Source of the DNA: an uncultured Bacteroidales bacterium
GTDB taxonomy: Bacteria > Bacteroidota > Bacteroidia > Bacteroidales > Bacteroidaceae
NCBI GenBank assembly: GCA_902775375.1
Contig: CACYLU010000001.1
Span: 62,001 to 126,000 of the forward strand
DNA: 64,000 nt
Direction of reading: 5' to 3'
Made by a program: the position numbers and the translations under genes. The notes under the pieces are model-generated. The model saw only the letters and a list, made by a program, of their open reading frames with translations. It was not told where the DNA came from and ran no database searches. Shown one piece after another: positions 41,500 through 50,905 of the stretch (position 1 is the first letter of the stretch; each line of letters starts with the position of its first letter).

Positions 41500-42822
41500 A
41501 TGAAAATATATCCTTTTAACAATGTGTCGTCGGCAGAGATAAGACAGATGGCAGAAGAAGCTACGGGCGAAACTACTTTACTATATATAAAAGATACAGA
41601 GGTGACATGGGGATATCGAGCCGAAGAACGCATGAAGCAGGTGATGGAGGCAACAGGTGCAGCAATGGTGTATGCCGACCGTTACATAGTGAAGAACGGA
41701 GTGACAGAAAAAGCTCCTGTAATTGACTACCAATTGGGAGCGTTGCGCGATGACTTTGACTTCGGTGCGGTGGTAATGGTGCGTACATCGGCTCTAAAGG
41801 AAGCTGCCTGCAGGATGAGGGCCAACTACAGCTATGCTGGTTTCTACGACCTGCGACTGAAACTTTCGGAGAAGCATGAACTGGTGCATATCAACGAATA
41901 TCTCTATACTGAGCAGGAACGGGACTTGCGGCTGAGCGGGCAAAAGCAGTTTGACTATGTGGACCCGCGCGACTATGAAAGGCAGAAGGAAATGGAGTTG
42001 GCCTGCACAGAGCACCTGAAAGTGATAGGGGCTTACCTACCACCTAGATTCAAGGCTGTTGACTTTGACCAACAGACTTTTGAGGTGGAGGCGTCAGTAA
42101 TCATTCCTGTTAAAAATCGTGTGAAGACCATAGGCGATGCTATCAACTCTGTGCTGCAACAAGAAACTGACTTTGACTTCAACGTTATAGTAGTGGATAA
42201 CCATTCAACGGACGGGACAACCGAATTAATCAAGAATTTGGCGGTTGACGAGCGGGTAATACATGTGGTTCCTGAACGCACTGACTTAGGTATAGGTGGT
42301 TGCTGGAACATGGCGATAGACCACCCGCAATGCGGAAAGTTTGCCATACAGTTGGACAGTGATGATATGTATAGCGACCAGCATACCTTGCATAAAATGG
42401 TTAATGCTTTTTACGAGCAGCAATGTGCTATGGTTGTGGGGTCTTACCAAATGACGGACTTCGATTTGAACACTTTACCACCAGGCATTATTGATCACAA
42501 AGAGTGGACACCTGAGAATGGACGAAATAACGCTTTGCGCATCAACGGATTGGGTGCGCCGAGGGCTTTCTATACTCCTGTTATCAGACAGATAGGATTC
42601 CCTAACACAAGCTATGGGGAGGACTATGCTGTAGGCTTGACCATCAGCAGGCATTACCAGATTGGGCGCGTATACGATGTAGTATATCTGTGTCGTCGAT
42701 GGAATGGCAACTCAGATGCTGCGCTGGATGCCTTTCAGGTAAATGCAAACAACTTATATAAGGACCGCATTAGAACATGGGAAGTGGAGGCGAGAAGGGC
42801 CATTGACTATTATGGTTATTGA
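41500..42822 (+). CDS. GT2-family glycosyltransferase with degenerate N-terminal domain
   Basis: 440-aa protein. The C-terminal half (about 195-440) is a GT-A family 2 domain: EASVIIPVKNRVKTIGDAINSVL, the nucleotide strand FNVIVVDNHSTDGT and the metal-binding QLDSDD. The N-terminal half resembles another GT-A-like domain without a clear DxD, apart from MVYADRY. No membrane segment. Placed between the symporter and DUF4922 genes in a carbohydrate/muropeptide operon; donor and acceptor unknown. Its end overlaps the next gene by 11 nt. Confidence 0.82.
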   Translation: MKIYPFNNVSSAEIRQMAEEATGETTLLYIKDTEVTWGYRAEERMKQVMEATGAAMVYADRYIVKNGVTEKAPVIDYQLGALRDDFDFGAVVMVRTSALKEAACRMRANYSYAGFYDLRLKLSEKHELVHINEYLYTEQERDLRLSGQKQFDYVDPRDYERQKEMELACTEHLKVIGAYLPPRFKAVDFDQQTFEVEASVIIPVKNRVKTIGDAINSVLQQETDFDFNVIVVDNHSTDGTTELIKNLAVDERVIHVVPERTDLGIGGCWNMAIDHPQCGKFAIQLDSDDMYSDQHTLHKMVNAFYEQQCAMVVGSYQMTDFDLNTLPPGIIDHKEWTPENGRNNALRINGLGAPRAFYTPVIRQIGFPNTSYGEDYAVGLTISRHYQIGRVYDVVYLCRRWNGNSDAALDAFQVNANNLYKDRIRTWEVEARRAIDYYGY

Positions 42823-43867
42823 TAATGACATATTAACAAAGACATTATACGTTGGTGAAACCAAATTTAATGTACAATTCAATAAAGCCAGGGTCCGCTC
42901 ATCAGCAGCGAAGACTGATGCTGACAGCATAGCCAAGCGTCCTTGTTTCCTATGTAAGGAGAACAGACCCCCCGAGCAGCCAAGCAAGGACTGGAGAAGC
43001 AGATACGAGATTTTGGAGAACCCATTTCCTATCTTTCCGAAGCATTTGACTATTCCTACCTACGAGCATATACCTCAGCAAATAGAGGGAAAATTTGCCG
43101 ATATGCTGGCACTGGCAGTAGATTTTCCCGAATTAACTATATTTTTTAATGGGGCACGATGTGGAGCTTCTGCACCCGATCACATGCATTTTCAAGCTGG
43201 GAGTCGACTGTTTATGCCCATCGAGCAACAATGGCAGGAACGCATAGGGGAACATCTGGCGGTAGTGGGACAGGCTCGTCTGCACATTATGGAAAATGAC
43301 CCTCGTAACACTCTAGTGATGATTTCAGACAAGGCAGACGATGCAGTGAAACTGCTTGAAAAAATATTGTGGGCACTCAGCTGGGTACAAACAACCTCTT
43401 TGAACGACATCCAATCTATAAGAGAGGGGGAGATATGTGGTGAATGCCTACCTCAATCTTGGAAACTGAAAGGTGTAGAATTGCCACAATCAGGGAGGAT
43501 AATAGAGCAAAACAAGCTGTCAGCAGTGTTATGCAATGAAGGTAGCGAAAGTCAAGAGGAACCTAACGTGAATGTGCTATGTTATTACGAAAACAGGCAA
43601 TGGTTTACTTTTATATTTCCAAGAACTAGGCATCGCCCCAGTTGCTATTTTTCCGAAGGGGATGAGCAAATGATTATCAGTCCGGCCTCAGTTGATTTAG
43701 GGGGTGTGTTCATTACCGTTAGGGAAAGTGATTTTAAACATCTTGACGCCACTCGTTTAGAAAACATACTACATGAAGTGTGCTGGCAAGAACAAGAAAT
43801 AAAAGTTTTTAAAGACAGTTTAAGAGCAATGGCACTACAAAGTGACGAACCTGAACAAAAGCTTTAA
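42812..43867 (+). CDS. DUF4922 protein (HIT/GalT-like)
   Basis: 351-aa cytoplasmic protein of the DUF4922 family. FNVQFNKARVRSSAAK near the N-terminus and RPCFLCKENRP are family landmarks. GARCGASAPDHMHFQAG carries H124-x-H126, the histidine pair seen in HIT/GalT-type nucleotidyl transferases and phosphorylases, so nucleotide (sugar) chemistry is a reasonable guess. The start is put at ATG 42812 (MVIDNDILTKTL), overlapping the glycosyltransferase by 11 nt; an upstream ATG at 42743 would overlap by 80 nt and add residues that do not fit. Confidence 0.82.
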   Translation: MVIDNDILTKTLYVGETKFNVQFNKARVRSSAAKTDADSIAKRPCFLCKENRPPEQPSKDWRSRYEILENPFPIFPKHLTIPTYEHIPQQIEGKFADMLALAVDFPELTIFFNGARCGASAPDHMHFQAGSRLFMPIEQQWQERIGEHLAVVGQARLHIMENDPRNTLVMISDKADDAVKLLEKILWALSWVQTTSLNDIQSIREGEICGECLPQSWKLKGVELPQSGRIIEQNKLSAVLCNEGSESQEEPNVNVLCYYENRQWFTFIFPRTRHRPSCYFSEGDEQMIISPASVDLGGVFITVRESDFKHLDATRLENILHEVCWQEQEIKVFKDSLRAMALQSDEPEQKL

Positions 43868-43881
43868 AAAACAAAAATGAT

Positions 43882-45132
43882 ATGCAAGAACCTGAGATAC
43901 AAGTAGGACTACTATCAGATCATGAGATTTTATTTACACTGCATGGCAAATTCCATGTGGTAGCACCTAAAGGTAACCCTGCGCCTAGCATCAAAGTTGT
44001 TGATGGGACACAAAGCGCAAGAATGGAAAATGGACAGATTTTATGGAATGGAGAACGGTTCAGCGGATTGTTGTTTTTTCCTATCGAGCCTGATAAGAAT
44101 CTTTTTGAACTAAAGAATGTGATGATAGGCAAACATTTTCATTGGCAACAAAACGAAAACCAATGTTTCCAAGGTACTTTACGCCTGATTATAGAGGATA
44201 ATGTGATGACTGCCATCAACATTATCAACACAGAGCGATATCTGACCAGTGTAATTGCCAGTGAGATGAGTGCCACCGCCTCACTAGAGTTGCTGAAGGC
44301 TCATGCTGTGATTTCACGGAGTTGGTTGCTAGCTCAACTCACACTAGAACCTAGCGATGCCTATCAGGAATGTGGCCATAGAGATGATAAGGAAATAGTG
44401 AGGTGGTACAACCGTTCTGCACACCAGCATTATGATGTGTGTGCAGACGACCATTGTCAGCGTTATCAAGGTATCAGCAAAGTAACTACCGAAGTGGCCA
44501 AACAAGCGGTAGAACAAACTAGTGGTGAAATACTTATATATAATGGCACCATTTGTGATACTAGGTTCTCAAAATGTTGCGGAGGTGTTACCGAGCTATT
44601 CAGTACTTGCTGGGAAGACAAGGATTATCCTTACTTGACAGATGTTATTGATCCCTATTGTGGGATGGCTGACCAGCACATACTGAGTCAAGTGATGGTG
44701 GACTACGACCAGCAAACTACCGATTTCTACCGCTGGACAGTGACATACACCCAACAGGAGCTACACAACCTATTGCAGACCAACACAGGCATAGACTTTG
44801 GAGACATCATTGACTTGGAACCATTAGCGCGTGGCACTAGTGGTCGTATCTTCAGACTGAAGATAGTTGGGAGTCTGCGAACATTGATTATCGGCAAAGA
44901 ACTGGAGATACGCAAAACGCTTTCTAAGTCTCATCTGTTTAGCTCGGCATTTACAATAGAGAAGCAGGGTGAAGAAACTTTGCCATCAGCTTTTGTTCTG
45001 CATGGAGCAGGATGGGGGCATGGTGTAGGACTTTGCCAAATAGGCGCCGCAGTAATGGGTGAAAAGGGATTCAAATATAAAGATATTTTGCTACACTATT
45101 ATAAAGGGGCAAAGGTGGAAAAAATGTATTAA
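43882..45132 (+). CDS. SpoIID/LytB-domain protein without signal peptide
   Basis: 416-aa protein. The SpoIID core lies at about residues 110-400: TERYLTSVIASEMSATASLELLKAHAVISRSWL, CADDHCQRYQGI, FSKCCGGVTELF and near the end GAGWGHGVGLCQIGA. SpoIID is a lytic transglycosylase that needs stem-free glycan. The N-terminus (MQEPEIQVGLLSDHEILFTL) has no signal or membrane segment, so a cytoplasmic place is implied, unlike classical SpoIID. It would then act on imported anhydro-muropeptides. Located between DUF4922 and an AmpG-like permease. Confidence 0.85.
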   Translation: MQEPEIQVGLLSDHEILFTLHGKFHVVAPKGNPAPSIKVVDGTQSARMENGQILWNGERFSGLLFFPIEPDKNLFELKNVMIGKHFHWQQNENQCFQGTLRLIIEDNVMTAINIINTERYLTSVIASEMSATASLELLKAHAVISRSWLLAQLTLEPSDAYQECGHRDDKEIVRWYNRSAHQHYDVCADDHCQRYQGISKVTTEVAKQAVEQTSGEILIYNGTICDTRFSKCCGGVTELFSTCWEDKDYPYLTDVIDPYCGMADQHILSQVMVDYDQQTTDFYRWTVTYTQQELHNLLQTNTGIDFGDIIDLEPLARGTSGRIFRLKIVGSLRTLIIGKELEIRKTLSKSHLFSSAFTIEKQGEETLPSAFVLHGAGWGHGVGLCQIGAAVMGEKGFKYKDILLHYYKGAKVEKMY

Positions 45133-45137
45133 ATGAT

Positions 45138-46388
45138 ATGGAGAGTAGGAAGAAAGCATGGTCATGGATACCTTCCCTGTATTTAGCGGAAGGATTACCT
45201 TACGTGGCAGTTATGACAATAAGCGTCATTATGTATAAGAAGTTGGGCATATCTAACACAGACATAGCTCTTTACACTTCATGGCTATATCTGCCTTGGG
45301 TAATCAAACCCTTCTGGAGTCCATTTGTAGATCTCATCAAAACAAAGCGTTGGTGGATTGTAACCATGCAGCTACTCATTGGTGCAGGATTTGCAGGAGT
45401 AGCTTTCACGCTGCCCATCAATTCGTTCTTTGCGTGGTCGCTGGCCATGTTCTGGTTGGTGGCTTTTAGTTCTGCCACCCATGACATAGCTGCCGACGGA
45501 TTCTATATGCTGGCTTTGGATGAACAAGACCAGGCTTTTTTTGTAGGCATCAGAAGCACATTCTACAGAATAGCCACCATAGCCGGACAAGGATTATTGG
45601 TGATGTTGGCAGGTGTATTAGAGCAACGCATGTCAGTCAACATAGCTTGGAGCATTACTTTCTATATCATTTCTGCACTTTTCATCGCATTTTTCCTATA
45701 TCATAAGTTTGTATTGCCTCGCCCATCAATAGACACAGCATCGACCAATACTACTGTCAGGAACATAGTACAAGAGTTTTTCGCCACCTTCGCCTCCTTC
45801 TTCCGCAAGAAACATGCATTGATAGCCATTTTGTTCATGTTGCTATACCGCTTGCCAGAGGCACAGTTGGTAAAGCTTATCAATCCCTTCCTATTAGATC
45901 CAGTAGAGCAAGGAGGTTTGGGACTCAGTACCTCGGAAGTAGGTTTCGTATATGGCACCATCGGCATCATTGGCCTGACAATAGGCGGCATCATAGGCGG
46001 TATCTGTGCCTCAAAAGGAGGATTACAACGCTGGTTGTGGCCCATGGCACTGAGTCTTGTGTTACCTAACCTCGTGTATGTATTGCTGAGTTTCTATCAG
46101 CCGCAAAGCATCACTCTGGTTTCATTGAGTGTGTTTATCGAGCAGTTTGGCTACGGCTTTGGCTTTACGGCTTATATGCTTTATTTGATACATTACTCAC
46201 GTGGGCCACAAGCCACGGCACACTACGCTATCTGCACGGCATTTATGGCACTTGGAATGATGCTGCCTGGCATGGTGGCAGGCTGGTTGCAGGAACAACT
46301 TGGGTATGTGGGGTTCTTCTCATGGGTAATGCTATGTTGCGTAGCAACGTTGATTGCCTGTGGCCTAATAAAGAAATATGACTTATAA
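45138..46388 (+). CDS. AmpG-like MFS permease
   Basis: 416-aa major facilitator with about 12 membrane helices. SLYLAEGLPYVAVMTISVIMYKKLG and WLYLPWVIKPFWSPFVD at the N-terminus are typical of the AmpG/acetyl-CoA-transporter branch, which imports GlcNAc-anhydroMurNAc-peptides. ATHDIAADGFYML is a second landmark. It starts 5 nt after the SpoIID-domain gene and precedes the amino-sugar kinase by 12 nt. Muropeptide import is inferred from family and operon. Confidence 0.85.
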   Translation: MESRKKAWSWIPSLYLAEGLPYVAVMTISVIMYKKLGISNTDIALYTSWLYLPWVIKPFWSPFVDLIKTKRWWIVTMQLLIGAGFAGVAFTLPINSFFAWSLAMFWLVAFSSATHDIAADGFYMLALDEQDQAFFVGIRSTFYRIATIAGQGLLVMLAGVLEQRMSVNIAWSITFYIISALFIAFFLYHKFVLPRPSIDTASTNTTVRNIVQEFFATFASFFRKKHALIAILFMLLYRLPEAQLVKLINPFLLDPVEQGGLGLSTSEVGFVYGTIGIIGLTIGGIIGGICASKGGLQRWLWPMALSLVLPNLVYVLLSFYQPQSITLVSLSVFIEQFGYGFGFTAYMLYLIHYSRGPQATAHYAICTAFMALGMMLPGMVAGWLQEQLGYVGFFSWVMLCCVATLIACGLIKKYDL

Positions 46389-46400
46389 AACTAAAACCAG

Positions 46401-47246
46401 ATGATACTAATCGCAGACAGTGGATCGACAAAGACCGATTGGTGCCTCATTGATGATGAAGGTCACCGTAAAGACATCTCTACCAAAGGAATGAACCCCT
46501 ATCAACAGAGTGAGGAACAACTGACAAATGAAGTGGCCACAGCCCTAGTTCCCCAATTGCCAACTACCACCATTGAGAATGTTTATTTTTATGGTGCAGG
46601 TTGCATCTATGACAAAATACCTTTAATGGAACGGGTGCTAAGAAGTAAAATAAACATACTAGGACATTGTGAAGTCAATTCTGACATGTTGGGTGTAGCT
46701 CGTGCCCTGTGTGGGCATGAGTCTGGCATTGCCTGCATCTTGGGCACGGGTTCAAATACTTGTTTTTACGATGGAACTGAAATCACAAAGAATGTGCCGT
46801 CGTTGGGCTTTATCTTAGGTGATGAAGGCAGTGGTTCTGTATTGGGTAAGTTGTTTGTTAACTATCTTTATAAAGGGTTGTTGGGTGAAATAATCAAGCA
46901 AAAGTTTGAACACTCATTTGACCTAGATACAGGTAAGGTCATAGAACGCGTCTATTGTCAGCCCTACCCTAACCGCTTCTTAGCCAGCTTTGCACCCTTT
47001 ATCTATGAGCATCGCCACGACGAAAGAGTATATCAACTAATTTTTGCCAACTTCGATGCTCTTTTTAAGCACTGCCTAATGCAATACGACTACCAGTATC
47101 ATCCCATACATTTCTGCGGTTCCATTGCTTGGTTTTTCCGTGAAATACTTGAAAAAGTAGCTGTCAGTCACCAATTCACTATCGGTACAATAGAAAGAAG
47201 TCCTCTAGAAGGATTGGTAAGATATCATCAACTATTCTTACGATAA
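46401..47246 (+). CDS. BadF/BadG-family amino-sugar kinase, MurK-like candidate
   Basis: 281-aa actin-fold kinase. Phosphate 1 motif ADSGSTKTDW (D6-T12), GTGSNTCFYDG, and GFILGDEGSGSVLGK, which in GlcNAc kinases of this family lines the sugar site. It ends the operon and overlaps the convergent ABC permease gene by 19 nt (47228-47246). In T. forsythia the related MurK phosphorylates MurNAc; GlcNAc is the other candidate. No MurQ etherase gene is visible in the window. Confidence 0.87.
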   Translation: MILIADSGSTKTDWCLIDDEGHRKDISTKGMNPYQQSEEQLTNEVATALVPQLPTTTIENVYFYGAGCIYDKIPLMERVLRSKINILGHCEVNSDMLGVARALCGHESGIACILGTGSNTCFYDGTEITKNVPSLGFILGDEGSGSVLGKLFVNYLYKGLLGEIIKQKFEHSFDLDTGKVIERVYCQPYPNRFLASFAPFIYEHRHDERVYQLIFANFDALFKHCLMQYDYQYHPIHFCGSIAWFFREILEKVAVSHQFTIGTIERSPLEGLVRYHQLFLR

Positions 47247-48322
47247 CTTAGTACAGCCCATCCTCCCATGAATAGAGCTATACCTGCAAGGGCAAGCACT
47301 TGGTGATAAATGCTTTGGAAGTCGCCTCCACGGATGAAGACAGTACGAATGGCATCAATGAAATAGTGCATGGGGTTGATATAGGTGGTTAGATATGCCC
47401 ATGAAGGCATGGAACGAGTAGGAGTGAAAAGTCCACTGAGCAACATCATGCACACCACGAAGAACCACATGACGAAGATAGCTTGTTGCATGGTGTCGCT
47501 ATAGTTGGAGATGATAAGCCCAAAAGAACTCCAGAAAAAGGCCAATAACATAGCAATGAGATAGACAAGGGCAAGGTTACCTTGACATGTGATGCCATAG
47601 ACGAGCCATGCTAGCAAGAAACAAACTGACATAACGAATAGAGCTATGAGCCAATAAGGTATAAGCTTTGCCAAAATAAACTCCCATTTCCTGACTGGGG
47701 TTACATTCATCTGTTCAATTGTGCCTGCTTCTTTTTCGCCCACGATGTTGAGGGCAGGTAGGAATCCACAGAGCATCATCATTAGAATAGCCATCAATGC
47801 TGGAATCATGAACACCTTGTAGTTCTGGTTTTTGTTGTAGAGCGACAACACATTTATTGAAGAATGACCAGTATTACCCATGACGCTAACACTACCGCCA
47901 CTTGAGGCTATAATCTGAGCCAAATAGGCTGAACCCATGGATCCTTTGGTGCCGTTAACAGCATTAGCGGCAATGAGTACTTGAGGCAAACGACCATTAG
48001 TCAGTTCTTTTTCATAGTCTGGAGGAATGACCATTACCACATCAGCCTGAGCATGCTCAACCTCCTGCAAAGCCTCAGCATAAGAAGCTTTCTGCCCATT
48101 AAAAATAAAATAATGACTGGCTTCCACCTTATGAACCAATTGCTGAGATAACGAACTTCGGTCGTTGTCCACCACATCCACCACAATGTTCTTGACCTCC
48201 ATATTCATCACCCACGGCATGACACACATGATCATGATGGGAAAGACAAAGATAAGGCGGGGCAGAAAACTATTACGTCTAATCTGCAAAAACTCTTTAT
48301 GTATGAGATATTTCAACGTCAT
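47228..48322 (-). CDS. ABC-2 type permease (YbhR/YbhS-like), second copy
   Basis: 364-aa permease with one N-terminal membrane helix, a large extracytoplasmic domain (about 40-170) and five C-terminal helices ending LALAGIALFMGGWAVLSYRKNS. This is the layout of the YbhS/YbhR drug-export family. Fifth and last gene of the export operon, 3 nt after its paralogue. The two permeases share VVTAS/VDNDRS-like and NVVPVRKWEFILAKLIPYW-like regions and presumably form a heterodimer. Confidence 0.9.
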   Translation of the reverse strand: MTLKYLIHKEFLQIRRNSFLPRLIFVFPIMIMCVMPWVMNMEVKNIVVDVVDNDRSSLSQQLVHKVEASHYFIFNGQKASYAEALQEVEHAQADVVMVIPPDYEKELTNGRLPQVLIAANAVNGTKGSMGSAYLAQIIASSGGSVSVMGNTGHSSINVLSLYNKNQNYKVFMIPALMAILMMMLCGFLPALNIVGEKEAGTIEQMNVTPVRKWEFILAKLIPYWLIALFVMSVCFLLAWLVYGITCQGNLALVYLIAMLLAFFWSSFGLIISNYSDTMQQAIFVMWFFVVCMMLLSGLFTPTRSMPSWAYLTTYINPMHYFIDAIRTVFIRGGDFQSIYHQVLALAGIALFMGGWAVLSYRKNS

Positions 48323-48325
48323 AAA

Positions 48326-49414
48326 TTATTCAAGTCTTTGTTTGAACTTAGCCAACGCTAATCCCAAGAGGATGACAGTAAAACCTAACAGAATGAACAA
48401 TTCTTTGGATACTTCCTGAATACCTACTCCCATAATCATCAGTTTACGCATGGCCTGGATATAATAACGTGGTGGAATGACTGCAGAAATCCATTGCAAA
48501 ATCTGTGGCATGCTCTCAATGGGAAAAAGCATACCTGAAAGCATGACAATGGGTAGCAATAACACCATGGCCGACATCAACAAAGCCACCAACTGTGTTT
48601 GTGCTATATTCGAGATGAGCAGACCTAGCGAAAGCGCCAACAATATATAAATTGTTGACAAAACATAGATCCAGAAAATGGAACCTTGCATAGGTACATC
48701 AAGCACATAACGTGCCATCAGCAGGATGCAGGTAAGGATAAAAAATGCCAATACCAAATAAGGGATTGCCTTAGAGATAATAATCATCAAGGGCTTTATG
48801 GGAGAAACAAGCAACACCTCCATAGTGCCACGCTCTTTCTCACGAACGATGGAAATGGAAGTCATCATGGCGCACACCAGCATCAACAACATGCCCATAA
48901 TGGCAGGAACAAAATTATAGGCTGAGCGCATTTGGGGATTATATAACATCTTCAAATTAACTACAGGCATAGTACCCATCCCCTCTTTCATACCAATGGT
49001 AGCATTAGCCATCAAGGTCTGCTGGGCATAGGATGTCCATTGCTGTGCCATATTCGGATCGCTGCCATCCACCATCAGTTGGATGCCTGAGCTTTTAGTG
49101 GCATAATCAGTTCCAAAGATAATAGCCATATCTGCCTTTTGGTTACGTATTAATCGCTCCGCACCTTGCGGAGTAGGTACGGTAGCTACGATGACAAAAT
49201 ACTCAGAAGTATTGAGCCGTTCGATAGCTTGCTGCGTTTGATAATCTATGGAAGAAGTAACAACCACCGTGCGCACATTCCTCACATCCGTAGTGATGGC
49301 AAAGCCAAATAGCAACATCAGCACAATAGGCATACCAAACAAGATAAGCATGGTTCGCTTATCACGCAAAATGTGTTTTGCCTCTTTCAATATGAATGAG
49401 AAAAAGAGCTTCAT
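48326..49414 (-). CDS. ABC-2 type permease (YbhR/YbhS-like), first copy
   Basis: 362-aa permease with the same architecture as its downstream partner: an N-terminal helix (LILFGMPIVLMLLFGFAI), an extracytoplasmic domain, then helices from about residue 170. The conserved coupling segment REKERGTMEVLLVSPIKPLMIIISKAIPY is clear. It starts 4 nt after the ATPase gene. Together they form the membrane part of a tripartite exporter; substrate unknown. Confidence 0.9.
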   Translation of the reverse strand: MKLFFSFILKEAKHILRDKRTMLILFGMPIVLMLLFGFAITTDVRNVRTVVVTSSIDYQTQQAIERLNTSEYFVIVATVPTPQGAERLIRNQKADMAIIFGTDYATKSSGIQLMVDGSDPNMAQQWTSYAQQTLMANATIGMKEGMGTMPVVNLKMLYNPQMRSAYNFVPAIMGMLLMLVCAMMTSISIVREKERGTMEVLLVSPIKPLMIIISKAIPYLVLAFFILTCILLMARYVLDVPMQGSIFWIYVLSTIYILLALSLGLLISNIAQTQLVALLMSAMVLLLPIVMLSGMLFPIESMPQILQWISAVIPPRYYIQAMRKLMIMGVGIQEVSKELFILLGFTVILLGLALAKFKQRLE

Positions 49415-49418
49415 ATCT

Positions 49419-50879
49419 TTAATCTCCCGATCGTTTTGCCTGGCGAGCTAAGTAGGTGAACACATGATCCATATCTGGCTGGTTGAAAGCTCGTTTCAAT
49501 TCATCTGGAGTTCCCATCCCCTTAATTTTACCATCCACCATGATAGAGATACGATCGCAATATTCAGCCTCATCCATATAATGAGTAGTGACAAACACAG
49601 TAATGCCTCTTTGGGAAGCATCGTAAATCAGTTGCCAGAACTGACGACGCGTTGCCGGATCAACGCCACCAGTGGGCTCATCCAAGAATACAATGCCTGG
49701 TTCATGGAAGATACTGACTGAAAACGCTAACTTCTGCTTCCATCCCAAAGGCAACGATGACACAATATCGTCCTTATGTTCTGTAAATTGTAGCTTTTCG
49801 AGCAACTCATCAGTCTTTCTACGGATATCCTCATCTTTTATGCCATAGATGCCAGCAAAAAGGCGGATATTTTCCGCAATAGTAAGGTCCTCATATAAAG
49901 AGAATTTCTGGCTCATATAGCCGATATTTTTCTTAATATCTTCATATTGAGTACTAATGTCATAGCCTACAACGGTACCCGTACCACCGGTGGGCTGAGA
50001 AAGACCCGTCAACATACGCATGGCCGTTGTCTTGCCTGCACCGTTAGCACCCAGAAAACCAAAGATCTCACCTCTCTTGACAGAGAAACTGATGTCATCA
50101 ACTGCGTGGAAACTACCAAAAGCCTTCACCAAATGAGATACTTCAATCACATTTTCCTCTAACACTCCTAAAGCCTTATCATGTTGGAGACCTGGAGGAT
50201 TGAAAATATTCTTGAACTGATTAAGAATCACCTCTGGCGTGTCGATACCACGAATGGTACCATGATTAAGGAAAGCCACGCGATTGCAACAACGGACTTC
50301 ATCAAGGTAAGGTGTAGAGGCTACGATGGTGATGCCACGTTCCTTTAACGATGCCAGCATCTCCCAGAACTCTTTACGACTTACTGGGTCAACACCCGTA
50401 GTAGGTTCATCAAGGAAGAGTACACTTGGACTATGTACCAAAGCACACGATAAAGCCAACTTCTGTTTCATACCCCCAGATAAAGCTCCTGCCTTGCGGT
50501 TTTTGAAGCGTTCTATTTGTGAATATATGGCTTTAATAGAGTCATATCCCTCTTCGATAGTGGTGCCAAAAAGTGTAGCAAAGAACTGTAGGTTCTCCTC
50601 AACGGTAAGATCTTGATATAGAGAGAACTTACCTGGCATGTAGCCCACTCGCTTACGAATTTCTTTCATCTGGCCTACCGTATCAAAACCACCTACTTTC
50701 AGCCACCCTTTTTCAGGAAGTAACAAGGTGGTCAGCAACCGGTAAAGTGTTGTCTTTCCAGCTCCATCAGGGCCAATAAGCCCGAAAATCTCACCTTCCG
50801 AGACATTAAATGACACATCATTCAAGGCACATACCTTACCATAATGTTTCGTCACCTTATTAACCTCTACTGCATACAT
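49419..50879 (-). CDS. ABC exporter ATPase with two nucleotide-binding domains (YbhF-like)
   Basis: 486-aa cytoplasmic protein with tandem ATPase domains. Domain 1 (about 1-225): Walker A GPDGAGKTT, signature LSGGMKQK, Walker B VLFLDEPTTGVDP. Domain 2 (about 245-470): Walker A GANGAGKTT, Walker B IVFLDEPTGGVDP, but the signature is the altered SLPLGWKQK. The same asymmetry is known in YbhF-type proteins, where one composite site is weaker. Lies between the HlyD-like adaptor (26 nt gap) and the permeases. Confidence 0.93.
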   Translation of the reverse strand: MYAVEVNKVTKHYGKVCALNDVSFNVSEGEIFGLIGPDGAGKTTLYRLLTTLLLPEKGWLKVGGFDTVGQMKEIRKRVGYMPGKFSLYQDLTVEENLQFFATLFGTTIEEGYDSIKAIYSQIERFKNRKAGALSGGMKQKLALSCALVHSPSVLFLDEPTTGVDPVSRKEFWEMLASLKERGITIVASTPYLDEVRCCNRVAFLNHGTIRGIDTPEVILNQFKNIFNPPGLQHDKALGVLEENVIEVSHLVKAFGSFHAVDDISFSVKRGEIFGFLGANGAGKTTAMRMLTGLSQPTGGTGTVVGYDISTQYEDIKKNIGYMSQKFSLYEDLTIAENIRLFAGIYGIKDEDIRRKTDELLEKLQFTEHKDDIVSSLPLGWKQKLAFSVSIFHEPGIVFLDEPTGGVDPATRRQFWQLIYDASQRGITVFVTTHYMDEAEYCDRISIMVDGKIKGMGTPDELKRAFNQPDMDHVFTYLARQAKRSGD

Positions 50880-50905
50880 AAGAAGTCCAATAACTATCCT
50901 AAAAC

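Noticed and set aside
42743-42811. Upstream start of the DUF4922 gene
   Set aside because: It would overlap the glycosyltransferase by 80 nt and add residues unlike the family; ATG 42812 gives an 11-nt overlap.
47228-47246. Frameshift or error at the kinase/permease junction
   Set aside because: Both convergent genes have complete family C-termini; a 19-nt tail-to-tail overlap is sufficient explanation.
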